5,823 nt of DNA. It comes from Candidatus Bathyarchaeota archaeon. Lineage in GTDB: Archaea; Thermoproteota; Bathyarchaeia; Bathyarchaeales; DTEX01. Under the pieces are notes generated by a model. That model made no database searches. It was not told the DNA's origin and saw only the letters and a program-made list of their open reading frames with translations. Shown here piece by piece: positions 1-5,511 of this stretch. The stretch is from assembly GCA_026414245.1 (NCBI GenBank), contig JAOAJJ010000075.1:1-5823 (forward strand), given 5' to 3'. Each line of letters opens with the position of its first letter. The stretch's first letter is position 1. The position numbers and the translations under genes are program-made.

Positions 1-1
1 G

Positions 2-223
2 TACGGCGGCTTAACTGTGGGACCGAAAATCATAGATGAGCATGTTAAGGAGAATATGCGTAAGGCTGCAAGAGATGTTCAAAGTGGAAGATTCGCCCGA
101 GAATGGATAGCTGAACACAATGCCGGCGAGAAGATGCTAAAGGAGCTAATGAACGAAATTGAGAAGCATCCCATTGAGAGAGTAGGCGCCCTCATCCGCA
201 GAATGTCCGGGCTCGAGAAATAA
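2..223 (+). CDS. ilvC: Ketol-acid reductoisomerase, C-terminal end (5' partial)
   Basis: The reading frame is open from base 2 and ends with TAA; 73 residues are visible. The segment opens with YGGLTVGPKIID and continues with a GxFAREWI motif and a late HPIERVG. This is the signature of the last part of the knotted C-terminal helical domain of class I ketol-acid reductoisomerase. The enzyme rearranges and reduces acetolactate or acetohydroxybutyrate with NADPH and Mg2+ in the cytoplasm, in valine, leucine and isoleucine synthesis. The N-terminal Rossmann domain and the true start lie outside the window. The GTG at base 17 is an internal valine, not a start, because conserved residues precede it in frame. 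leuC begins about 22 nt downstream on the same strand, so co-transcription is likely. Identification rests on recalled family motifs and is strong despite the short fragment. Confidence 0.93.
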   Translation, partial: YGGLTVGPKIIDEHVKENMRKAARDVQSGRFAREWIAEHNAGEKMLKELMNEIEKHPIERVGALIRRMSGLEK

Positions 224-245
224 TTTGTTTCCGGTGGTTTACACC

Positions 246-1523
246 GTGGGCGGCATGACGATATCCGAGAAAATTTTAGCTTATGCCTCAGGAAAAAATT
301 ATGTGAGACCCGGCGACATAGTGGATGCGAAGATAGATATGGCTATGATAAACGAGATAACTGGACCATTAGCCATACAGATGTTTAAGCGCATAGGCTT
401 AGAGAAGGTTTGGGATAATCAGCGTATAGTTCTAGTTTTGGATCATCAGGTTCCAGCGGACTCCGTTAAGTCTGCTGAACTGCATAAAATCATGAGGGCA
501 TTCGCAGAGGAGCAGAAAATCCCATATCTATATGATGTTGGCGACGGAGGAATATGCCATCAAGTCATGGTTGAGAGGGGTCATGTTAGACCAGGGGAGC
601 TGATCGTCGGAGCGGACTCACATACATGCACGTATGGCGCTTTAGGCGCCTTCGCAACTGGTATAGGTTCAACGGAGATGGCGGCAGTATTCATGTCTGG
701 AAAGCTATGGTTTAAGGTTCCGGAAACCTTGGAGATTGAGGTTGACGGCTCTTTGCCACCAATGGTTTTACCGAAAGACGTTATATTGAAAATTGTGGGG
801 ATGGTTGGAGCTGACGGAGCAACGTATAAGGCTATAGAGTATCATGGAGCTACTGTTAAGGCGATGAGTATGGATGGGCGTTTAACGTTATGTAATATGG
901 CTGTCGAAATGGGCGCTAAGACTGGTATAGTGGAGCCTGACGACAAAACATTGGAGCTTCTACACGGCTTAGGAATTAAAGAAAAAAAGTATGCAATCCT
1001 AAAGAGTGATGAGGACGCTGAGTATGCTGGGAAAATTAGTCTCAAGGTTTCAGACCTTGAACCCATGATCTCATGCCCCCACTCAGTCGACAATGTGAAG
1101 CCAGTTAAAGAGGTTGAGGGAAAAGAGGTAGACCAAGTTTTCCTCGGCTCATGCACAAACGGGCGCCTTGAGGACTTAAGAGTAGCTGCCGAAATACTTA
1201 GAGGAAGAAGAATTAAAGAGAATGTTCGCATGATAGTGGCGCCTGCATCGAGAAGCATATATCTACAAGCTTTAAAGGAAGGTTTAATAGAGATTTTCGT
1301 AAGGGCGGGCTGCATGATTTGCAATCCGGGATGCGGGCCATGCGCGGGCGCCCATCAAGGGATACTTGCTCCGGGCGAGGTGTGCCTATCAACCTCCAAC
1401 AGGAACTTTAAGGGTAGAATGGGCAGTGTGGAAGCGGAAATATATTTAGCTTCACCAGCAACGGCTGCGGCGACCGCTTTAGAGGGGAGAATAACTGATC
1501 CAAGAGCGTTGTTGAAGCGTTAG
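246..1523 (+). CDS. leuC: 3-isopropylmalate dehydratase large subunit (aconitase family)
   Basis: This is the large catalytic subunit that, with LeuD, isomerises 2-isopropylmalate to 3-isopropylmalate in leucine synthesis; it carries a [4Fe-4S] cluster. Counting from the GTG start (425 aa), the three expected cluster cysteines are present: Cys303 in GSCTNGRLEDL, and Cys363 and Cys366 in NPGCGPC. Other family blocks are GADSHTCTYGALG, a DHQVPA segment and an AVEMGAKTGIVEPD block. Length fits archaeal LeuC/HacA proteins (about 420 aa). Start choice: the frame stays open to TTG at 225, but GTG at 246 has GGTGG (233-237) 8 nt upstream and gives MGGMTISEKI, close to the usual MGMTI N-terminus; ATG at 255 is a fallback. 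The close relatives homoaconitase and dimethylmalate dehydratase share this sequence type. Leucine synthesis is preferred because ilvC precedes and leuD follows. Confidence 0.92.
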   Translation: MGGMTISEKILAYASGKNYVRPGDIVDAKIDMAMINEITGPLAIQMFKRIGLEKVWDNQRIVLVLDHQVPADSVKSAELHKIMRAFAEEQKIPYLYDVGDGGICHQVMVERGHVRPGELIVGADSHTCTYGALGAFATGIGSTEMAAVFMSGKLWFKVPETLEIEVDGSLPPMVLPKDVILKIVGMVGADGATYKAIEYHGATVKAMSMDGRLTLCNMAVEMGAKTGIVEPDDKTLELLHGLGIKEKKYAILKSDEDAEYAGKISLKVSDLEPMISCPHSVDNVKPVKEVEGKEVDQVFLGSCTNGRLEDLRVAAEILRGRRIKENVRMIVAPASRSIYLQALKEGLIEIFVRAGCMICNPGCGPCAGAHQGILAPGEVCLSTSNRNFKGRMGSVEAEIYLASPATAAATALEGRITDPRALLKR

Positions 1524-1530
1524 GGAGGTG
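1523..1530 (+). promoter_or_regulatory. Strong Shine-Dalgarno site deciding the leuD start
   Basis: GGGAGGTG begins on the last base of the leuC stop codon. The in-frame GTG at 1528 is part of this ribosome binding site and so is unlikely to be the start. The TTG at 1537 lies 6 nt after it, ideal spacing for GGAGGTG. The arrangement suggests translation of leuD follows termination on leuC. Confidence 0.8.
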
Positions 1531-1536
1531 TTAATC

Positions 1537-2055
1537 TTGAGTGTAAGAGTTAAGGGCCGCGCTTGGAAGTTTGGTGATAACATAAACACGGATTTAATTA
1601 TCGCTGGAAAATATAAGCTGAGCATAACTAACATAGATGAGCTGTCAAAGCATGCTATGGAAGCTCTAATACCCGGATTTGCTGAGAAGGTTAGGGAAGG
1701 AGATATTATTGTGGCTGGGAAAAATTTTGGATGCGGCTCAAGCCGCGAACAAGCTCCATTAGTTTTAAAGCATATAGGTATAGGCGCAGTTGTAGCTGAA
1801 TCATTTGCCCGAATCTTCTATAGGAACGCGATAAACATAGGGTTACCGGCCATTGAATGTAAGGAAGCGTATAGAATAGCGGACGGAGATATTTTATACT
1901 TAGATCTCGCTAAGGGATACTTAGAGAACTTAACTAGAAATGAAACATATGGAGTTAAACCTATGCCGCCGGCTTTGCTAGAAATTCTAGTTAATGGTGG
2001 TCTAGTAAACTATGTTAAAAAATACGGTAGGCTGCCGTGGCAGCTAGGGGAGTGA
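1537..2055 (+). CDS. leuD: 3-isopropylmalate dehydratase small subunit
   Basis: This is the small swivelling subunit partner of LeuC, 172 aa from the TTG start. It shows the family hallmarks in order: GDNINTDLIIAGKY near residues 13-26, the active-site block GCGSSREQAP at 65-74 (Ser68-Ser69-Arg70 correspond to the catalytic Ser-Ser-Arg of aconitases), and ESFARIFYRNAINIGLPAIE at about 88-107. Length is typical of stand-alone archaeal LeuD. The substrate loop after the conserved Tyr reads YKLS (26-29) rather than the YLRT-type or YLV-type loops known from methanogen homoaconitase and isopropylmalate isomerase, so exact specificity is less certain than the family. It follows leuC by 13 nt and completes the leucine part of the operon; no leuB follows here. 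The TTG start is chosen for its GGAGGTG 6 nt upstream. Confidence 0.9.
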   Translation: MSVRVKGRAWKFGDNINTDLIIAGKYKLSITNIDELSKHAMEALIPGFAEKVREGDIIVAGKNFGCGSSREQAPLVLKHIGIGAVVAESFARIFYRNAINIGLPAIECKEAYRIADGDILYLDLAKGYLENLTRNETYGVKPMPPALLEILVNGGLVNYVKKYGRLPWQLGE

Positions 2056-2085
2056 TGGAAGAGTGAAGCCGCCCATCAACACACA

Positions 2086-2099
2086 TTTACTATTTTTCC
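2086..2099 (+). terminator. Possible T-rich terminator of the ilvC-leuC-leuD operon
   Basis: A T-rich run containing TTTTT (2093-2097) lies 30-45 nt after the leuD stop, overlapping the last codons of the convergent GH172 gene. Archaeal RNA polymerase commonly terminates at oligo-T tracts without a strong hairpin. No stable stem-loop is evident, so the call rests only on position and base composition. Confidence 0.35.
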
Positions 2100-3178
2100 G
2101 GCATGTATATTTCCTCATCGGGTCTAGGCAGCCTATCCTTGACCGGTGGTAGTGGAGGTCCCCCTCTTTTCGGCTCCGATAGATAATAGTAGGCTGTACT
2201 CGAAATATCTAGGGTTAGTGTGTTTGCGTGGCCATGCTCAATAGTTGCTTTTATGCTCTTATAAAATCTAATTGGATCTTCAATGTAGTAGCGATAAACT
2301 GTCTGTTTTCTCTTCCAAGGCCATCCTTTTGTTCCACTATATAAAATTACACCGTGATATGGAGCATTATACTCCTGCTGTGGACAGTAGGCGCAGTTAA
2401 ACCAGTCTTCTGTTCCAGTTCCATGGATTGATGGAGGCCATTCTTCGCCATCGATGAAGATCATGTCGTCGCCCTCACCATACCAGTCATCTGGATTCCG
2501 AACGAAACAATCTATATCTAAATGTGCGCCGCAGTATATGCCGTTCCCTTCAGCTTCAAGAATCACATAGTTGTGCTTTCCATCCCTATTATACCATCGG
2601 GGATCCTTCATCATTGTCTGCGAGCTAAGCCTTTCTCTGTAAGCCCATCCGTCGGTATCTGCTTCTCGCCTCCATTGAACGTGAAAGTATGCTAGGTCTT
2701 CAACAGCTTTAACGGAGTTGTAAATCTCATAGTCAATGTAGAAGTAATGCCAATATTCTTTCTCACCCTGATTCTCAACCTCTATAATCGCCCTATTTTT
2801 AAATGGCATAGGCCACCATGAGTTAAACCCTTTCCCATCCTGAGGGCTCATTTGAAGCGGCAGAGAGACAAAGTTCTTTCGCATTCCATGACCCATACCG
2901 AAGAAGTCTCCTATGGGACACTCAACGCTCGGTTCAGTGCAGCTATCCCAGTAGAATTTCAAAACTATCCTGCGCAGATAATCTTCCTGCGGGATCCCTA
3001 GGGTCATCCAAATGTGCTTAATGCATGCGGGCCCCTCGATGTCAGCTATAACTCTTCTCTCGCCCCCCTTAATCAGCCAAGCATCCATGTTTCCTCCAGT
3101 CTTATCGTAGCTTGAAATTCTACGGCTTCTATAATCCCTCAGGCGAGGAAGAGAAGCCAGACTTGAGAAGCCTATCAA
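2090..3178 (-). CDS. GH172 (DUF2961) family glycoside hydrolase
   Basis: This is a full-length DUF2961 protein, 362 aa from the TTG start; the family is now glycoside hydrolase family 172, whose characterised members act on fructofuranose and arabinofuranose linkages. Recognisable blocks are RRISSYDKTGGN near the N-terminus, IEGPACIKHIWMT, EPSVECPIGDFFG, WWPMPF, AYFHVQWRRE, the block WYGEGDDMIFIDGEEWPPS, HGTGTEDWF, QEYNAPYHG, and TIEHGHAN. Glu257 (GTGTED) and Glu269 (QEY) are candidate catalytic acids. There is no signal peptide or membrane segment, so it should act in the cytoplasm, on imported or internal glycans. The frame extends to GTG at 3187, but that GTG is inside GAGGTG (3185-3190), which sits 6 nt before TTG at 3176-3178. 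Substrate cannot be read from the sequence. It faces leuD tail to tail with about 34 nt between. Confidence 0.88.
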   Translation of the reverse strand: MIGFSSLASLPRLRDYRSRRISSYDKTGGNMDAWLIKGGERRVIADIEGPACIKHIWMTLGIPQEDYLRRIVLKFYWDSCTEPSVECPIGDFFGMGHGMRKNFVSLPLQMSPQDGKGFNSWWPMPFKNRAIIEVENQGEKEYWHYFYIDYEIYNSVKAVEDLAYFHVQWRREADTDGWAYRERLSSQTMMKDPRWYNRDGKHNYVILEAEGNGIYCGAHLDIDCFVRNPDDWYGEGDDMIFIDGEEWPPSIHGTGTEDWFNCAYCPQQEYNAPYHGVILYSGTKGWPWKRKQTVYRYYIEDPIRFYKSIKATIEHGHANTLTLDISSTAYYYLSEPKRGGPPLPPVKDRLPRPDEEIYMPEK

Positions 3179-3184
3179 ATCCAA

Positions 3185-3190
3185 CACCTC
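3185..3190 (-). promoter_or_regulatory. Shine-Dalgarno site of the GH172 gene
   Basis: Read on the minus strand this is GAGGTG, ending 6 nt before the TTG at 3178. The longest-frame start GTG lies within it, so the TTG is the better start; the layout mirrors that of leuD. Confidence 0.65.
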
Positions 3191-3200
3191 GATTTGAAAG

Positions 3201-3260
3201 ATATATTTAAATGTAAATTTAAGATTAATTACTTCTGCCTAAAAGACTTGTCTATATAGA
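3201..3260 (-). promoter_or_regulatory. AT-rich promoter region of the GH172 gene
   Basis: Between the MoaD-like gene and the GH172 gene lie three TATA-like stretches on the minus strand: TTAAATATAT (3201-3210), CTTAAATTTAC (3212-3222), and CTATATAG inside the perfect palindrome TCTATATAGA (3251-3260). The middle one would place a start about 25 nt downstream, just at the GAGGTG site. The most upstream would give a leader of about 50 nt. Which is used cannot be decided from sequence. Confidence 0.4.
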
Positions 3261-3266
3261 TTGGCT

Positions 3267-3551
3267 CTAACCGCCATGAACTACCGGTATCAACACTATT
3301 TCATCCCCATCTTTAATCTGGGTCTCTAAGCCATCTAGCAAGCCTATTTCCTTACCATTAACAAGTATTATCGTGTTGGGTCGCGGATCCTTTAACTCTG
3401 GATCCAGTAAAATATCTTTTAAACCAATTATATCTTCTAGGATCCTTTCGATAACTTCCCTGAGATTTGCTCCTCCGCTTAAATCGAGGGAGATCTCGTC
3501 TTTCCCGCTGATTCTTTTCAGCACACCTAGCATTCTAACCTTAACACCCAT
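3267..3551 (-). CDS. MoaD/ThiS-type ubiquitin-like sulfur carrier or small archaeal modifier protein
   Basis: A 94-aa beta-grasp protein. It shows the MoaD pattern: an N-terminal strand with VKVRMLGVLKRISG, a central helix (LREVIERIL), the TIILVNGKEI strand, the LETQIKDGDEIVLIPVV segment, and the C-terminal di-glycine (residues 93-94) that an E1-like enzyme adenylates. In this family the terminal glycine carries sulfur as a thiocarboxylate (molybdopterin, thiamine or tRNA thiolation) or is joined to lysines as an archaeal SAMP. No moaE, moaA, thiF/moeB or thiolase partner is in the window, so the job cannot be chosen. The ATG start has a weak AGAAGG (3561-3566) 9 nt upstream. It lies 41 nt after the DUF123 gene and may share its transcript. 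Confidence 0.85.
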   Translation of the reverse strand: MGVKVRMLGVLKRISGKDEISLDLSGGANLREVIERILEDIIGLKDILLDPELKDPRPNTIILVNGKEIGLLDGLETQIKDGDEIVLIPVVHGG

Positions 3552-3592
3552 TGTATTACGCCTTCTTTTCCTAAGAGTCTTTAACCCAATCC

Positions 3593-4075
3593 TTACAATT
3601 TTAAGGTTGCTAATCCCTTCTTTCTCAAAAAGCTATCGAGGTTTTCATAGCTTTCTATCTTAAATAGATGGCTTATACATGTGCAATCTGATGATCCGAA
3701 GCCTTTTATTGGCTTATATAATGCGTTCATATCCTTCGCTAATAGACATTCTTCGGTTTTCGGCGCCGCCTTAAAAAATACTCTTTGAATTTTTACATAC
3801 TCATTTTTGAGCAAGTAATCTATGTGCCAAAATAACCGTTTTTCTCTGCTGAAATGCCTAATCACTCTCCTTTCCAAATTGTTTTGAGCCGACCCAATGT
3901 AAGCGTAAAGCCCGCTATTAAAATGTATTGCACCAAGAGAACCTACATCAACATCCAGATCTCTTCCGACTGAGAGAACTAAAACGTATATGCCTTTCGT
4001 TTTACCCACCCCCTCAAATTTAAGATTGTTTATATCCCCGCTTAAAGTATATTCTGATGTGTCTAACCAGATCAT
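3593..4075 (-). CDS. DUF123 family protein (GIY-YIG, Uri-type endonuclease-like)
   Basis: The protein (160 aa from ATG 4075) matches the DUF123/COG1833 group, a compact branch of the GIY-YIG nuclease superfamily. It has KGIYVLVLSV at 27-36, GLYAYIGSAQNNLERRVIRHF at about 55-75 with the YIG motif and the Arg/His motif, FWHIDYLL at 82-89, a conserved Glu-Cys at 109-110, and the family's GFGSSDCTCISHLF at 125-138. The role is unproven; the family is predicted to bind or cut DNA and is sometimes found fused to endonuclease III. The start is uncertain. ATG 4075 overlaps the start of the divergent acetyltransferase, while GTG at 4009 gives MGKTKGIYVLVL (138 aa), which fits the usual family N-terminus but has GAGGGG directly against it. 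The MoaD-like gene follows in the same direction. Confidence 0.83.
   Translation of the reverse strand: MIWLDTSEYTLSGDINNLKFEGVGKTKGIYVLVLSVGRDLDVDVGSLGAIHFNSGLYAYIGSAQNNLERRVIRHFSREKRLFWHIDYLLKNEYVKIQRVFFKAAPKTEECLLAKDMNALYKPIKGFGSSDCTCISHLFKIESYENLDSFLRKKGLATLKL
4029..4053 (+). promoter_or_regulatory. TATA-like boxes for the GNAT acetyltransferase gene
   Basis: TTTATAT at 4029-4035 would direct a start near 4058, giving a leader of about 16 nt. A second box, AAAGTATATT at 4044-4053, would direct a start near the ATG itself, that is a leaderless mRNA. There is no Shine-Dalgarno sequence before ATG 4074, which fits a short-leader or leaderless transcript. Both boxes lie inside the 5' part of the divergent frame if that gene starts at 4075. 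Confidence 0.4.
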
Positions 4076-4517
4076 GATAAGGAGAGCTGAGAAATCGGAC
4101 TTAAAAACATTATATGATATAGAAGTTGAATGCTTTCATGAAGATGCTTTTCCACTCCATTTCATGGAGCAATTTATTGAAGATTCTAAGTTTATAACAT
4201 TGGTTGCTATCTTAGAAAACAAAATTGTTGGTTTTATAACAGCTTCTATAGAGATTTATAAAGGCGAGCGAGTTGGGCACGTATACTCTATAAATGTTAA
4301 ACCTGAGTATAGGCGGAGAGGCGTAGGGTCACATCTACTAAAGTCTATGGAGGAAAATTTGAGAAGATCTGGGGCGAGGGCATGTTACTTGGAGGCGAGA
4401 AAAGATAATGTTGCCGCTGTAAATCTTTACCTGAAGCATAAATATGTGACTGTCAGTATCTTGAGGAATTATTATGGTGCTGGACGTGATGGAATAAGAT
4501 TCATGAAGGTTTTATAG
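4074..4517 (+). CDS. GNAT family N-acetyltransferase, RimI/Ard1-like
   Basis: This cytosolic acetyl-CoA-dependent acyltransferase is 147 aa from ATG 4074. It starts with MIRRAEKSDLKTLYDIE, the usual first strand and helix of GNAT proteins. The acetyl-CoA pyrophosphate loop is clear: YSINVKPEYRRRGVGSHLL, with R80-x-x-G83-x-G85. Motif B follows as YLEARKDNVAAVNLYLKHKY, typical of RimI (LExRxxNxxAxxLY). Archaeal relatives acetylate protein N-termini, so that is the most likely role, but small-molecule acetylation cannot be excluded. The C-terminal segment YYGAGRDGIRFM differs from the common YYxDGEDAYxM ending of RimI/Ard1 proteins. The frame is open upstream to 3990, but those codons lie opposite the DUF123 gene and add no family sequence. 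No partner gene follows on this strand before the 290-bp spacer. Confidence 0.85.
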   Translation: MIRRAEKSDLKTLYDIEVECFHEDAFPLHFMEQFIEDSKFITLVAILENKIVGFITASIEIYKGERVGHVYSINVKPEYRRRGVGSHLLKSMEENLRRSGARACYLEARKDNVAAVNLYLKHKYVTVSILRNYYGAGRDGIRFMKVL

Positions 4518-4577
4518 ATCAGAAAGCGATATTAAAGCGCCAAACCCCTCCTAAGATAAATCGCTGAAAGAAGGGGG

Positions 4578-4588
4578 TATAAAATAAT
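4578..4588 (+). promoter_or_regulatory. TATA-like box in the spacer, target unknown
   Basis: TATAAAATAAT is a good match to an archaeal TATA box. A start about 26 nt downstream would fall near 4609, roughly 200 nt before the GDPD gene. It would therefore drive either a long leader or a separate short RNA. Confidence 0.35.
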
Positions 4589-4690
4589 CTCTTGTATAAA
4601 TTTTGATAAAAAGGCTAGGAAAATGATTTCATAAAGGAAGCATCATTAGGATAGTGAAAGCGAGAAGGATGGAACCTCTTGAGATGCCGA

Positions 4691-4702
4691 TAACAATTGT
4701 TA
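4691..4702. repeat. Perfect 12-bp palindrome, possible operator
   Basis: TAACAATTGTTA reads the same on both strands. It lies about 60 bp upstream of the TATA-like box of the GDPD gene, where a dimeric helix-turn-helix regulator could bind. No second copy was noticed and no regulator is encoded nearby, so function is only a suggestion. Confidence 0.3.
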
Positions 4703-4761
4703 GTGGGCGCCTTTTTAGCTCACTTGGTGGCGGCTTTAGGCATTATATCAGCTTTGGTAGC

Positions 4762-4771
4762 ATAAAATAAT
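4762..4771 (+). promoter_or_regulatory. Likely promoter (TATA box) of the GDPD gene
   Basis: ATAAAATAAT is centred about 42 nt before the ATG. A start 25-27 nt downstream, near 4793, would give a leader of about 15 nt that just includes the GGTGAG ribosome binding site at 4797-4802. Confidence 0.5.
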
Positions 4772-4796
4772 AGTTAGAGAAAGAATAGATATAGAT

Positions 4797-4802
4797 GGTG
4801 AG
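4797..4802 (+). promoter_or_regulatory. Shine-Dalgarno site of the GDPD gene
   Basis: GGTGAG, complementary to the 3' end of archaeal 16S rRNA, lies 5 nt before ATG 4808 and supports that start. Confidence 0.55.
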
Positions 4803-4807
4803 TTTAT

Positions 4808-5482
4808 ATGTTGGAGCTCAAGATTGGGCATCGAGGAGCCAAAGCATATGAACCTGAAAACACTCTACGTAGCTTTAAGAGAGCCATAGAGCTAGGCGTG
4901 AATGCTGTTGAGTTCGATGTAAGGAGAACTAAAGATGATGAGATAGTGGTTATTCATGATGCTGAGGTCGATAGAACAACCAATGGAAAGGGGTTGGTTA
5001 AAGAATTAACGCTTAAGGAGATTAAAGAGCTTTCCACTGAGAAAGGCGAGAAGATACCGACTTTGGAAGAAGCGCTTGATTTACTCGATAGGAAAGTGAA
5101 GATACTTATAGAGTTAAAGGAGATTGGGATCGAAGATAAAGTTATAGAAATTGTTAGAGGAAAGGGTTTAGAGGACAATGTGATAATAATCTCGTTCCAC
5201 GAGGAAGCTCTTAAAAGGGTTAGAGAGCTGAGTGAAAGCGTCAAAACCGGCTTGATCTACGTGAAGCACAGAGATCCGATAAAAGCCGCTCTATCGCTGA
5301 AGTCACAGTATCTGCTTCCAATGTATAAGTTCGTCCACTCGTCCTTCGTTAAAAAGGCTCATGAAAACGGTTTGAAAATAATTGCGTGGACAATAAATAC
5401 TCTGGAGGAAGCCCGAGAGTATGCTGAAAAAGGCGTCGATGGGATAGCGAGTGATAAACCTGATATACTAAAAGATTTATAG
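4808..5482 (+). CDS. ugpQ: Glycerophosphodiester phosphodiesterase (GDPD family)
   Basis: A complete, single-domain GDPD of 224 aa, close to the usual 220-250 aa for cytosolic UgpQ-type enzymes. It hydrolyses glycerophosphodiesters to glycerol phosphate and an alcohol in a metal-dependent TIM barrel. The key residues are visible: the HRG motif with catalytic His8, PENT at 16-19, metal-binding Glu35 and Asp37 in VEFDV, second catalytic His50 in IHDAEVDRTTNGKG, Glu102 in LIELKE, and AWTIN (193-197) plus GIASDKP near the C-terminus. There is no signal peptide, so it acts in the cytoplasm. The ATG is supported by GGTGAG 5 nt upstream and a TATA-like box. No transporter gene adjoins it, so a role in scavenging or in recycling lipid head groups cannot be decided. 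The symbol reflects family similarity, not proven orthology. Confidence 0.92.
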   Translation: MLELKIGHRGAKAYEPENTLRSFKRAIELGVNAVEFDVRRTKDDEIVVIHDAEVDRTTNGKGLVKELTLKEIKELSTEKGEKIPTLEEALDLLDRKVKILIELKEIGIEDKVIEIVRGKGLEDNVIIISFHEEALKRVRELSESVKTGLIYVKHRDPIKAALSLKSQYLLPMYKFVHSSFVKKAHENGLKIIAWTINTLEEAREYAEKGVDGIASDKPDILKDL

Positions 5483-5511
5483 TGAAGTGTTTGAATCTCT
5501 GCTCTAAAGAC

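Larger units (their letters stand above)
4518..4807. other. 290-bp non-coding spacer with promoter-like and structured elements
   Basis: No convincing gene is present. From left to right it holds an AGCGAT/ATCGCT inverted repeat (4526-4531 and 4560-4565), a pyrimidine block CCCCTCCTAAGA (4546-4557) that recurs near 5512, a TATA-like TATAAAATAAT (4578-4588), a perfect 12-bp palindrome (4691-4702), a GGCGCC-TTTTT element (4706-4716), and the likely GDPD promoter (4762-4771). The only open frame of note runs from GTG 4654 to TAA 4770 (38 codons); I recognise no similarity in it and see no good ribosome binding site. Confidence 0.55.

Noticed and set aside
842..1324. 160-codon minus-strand open frame inside leuC.
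   Set aside because: It is antisense to conserved leuC sequence including the SCTN block; its translation is serine- and leucine-rich without motifs, as expected for a shadow frame.
3373..3663. 96-codon plus-strand open frame across the MoaD-like gene and the DUF123 end.
   Set aside because: It is antisense to two genes with clear family signatures, and the translation is low-complexity Ser/Leu/Ile/Phe without motifs.
3990..4073. 28-residue N-terminal extension of the acetyltransferase.
   Set aside because: These codons are antisense to the DUF123 gene, and GNAT homology begins right at the internal MIRRAEKSDL, so ATG 4074 is preferred.
4705..4765. tRNA-like stretch: TAGCTCACTTGGTGG (4716-4730) resembles a tRNA D-arm preceded by a GC-rich 7-mer.
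   Set aside because: No T-arm (GGTTCRANNCC) follows, the D-stem does not pair, no anticodon arm or complementary 3' acceptor strand is visible, and one A-box position mismatches. Probably coincidence, at most a remnant.
4654..4770. A 38-codon open frame from GTG 4654 to TAA 4770.
   Set aside because: No recognisable motif, no good ribosome binding site at a proper distance, and it overlaps palindromic and promoter-like elements. Length is within chance expectation.
4954..5244. 96-codon minus-strand open frame inside the GDPD gene.
   Set aside because: It lies opposite the GDPD catalytic core and is a serine-rich shadow translation.
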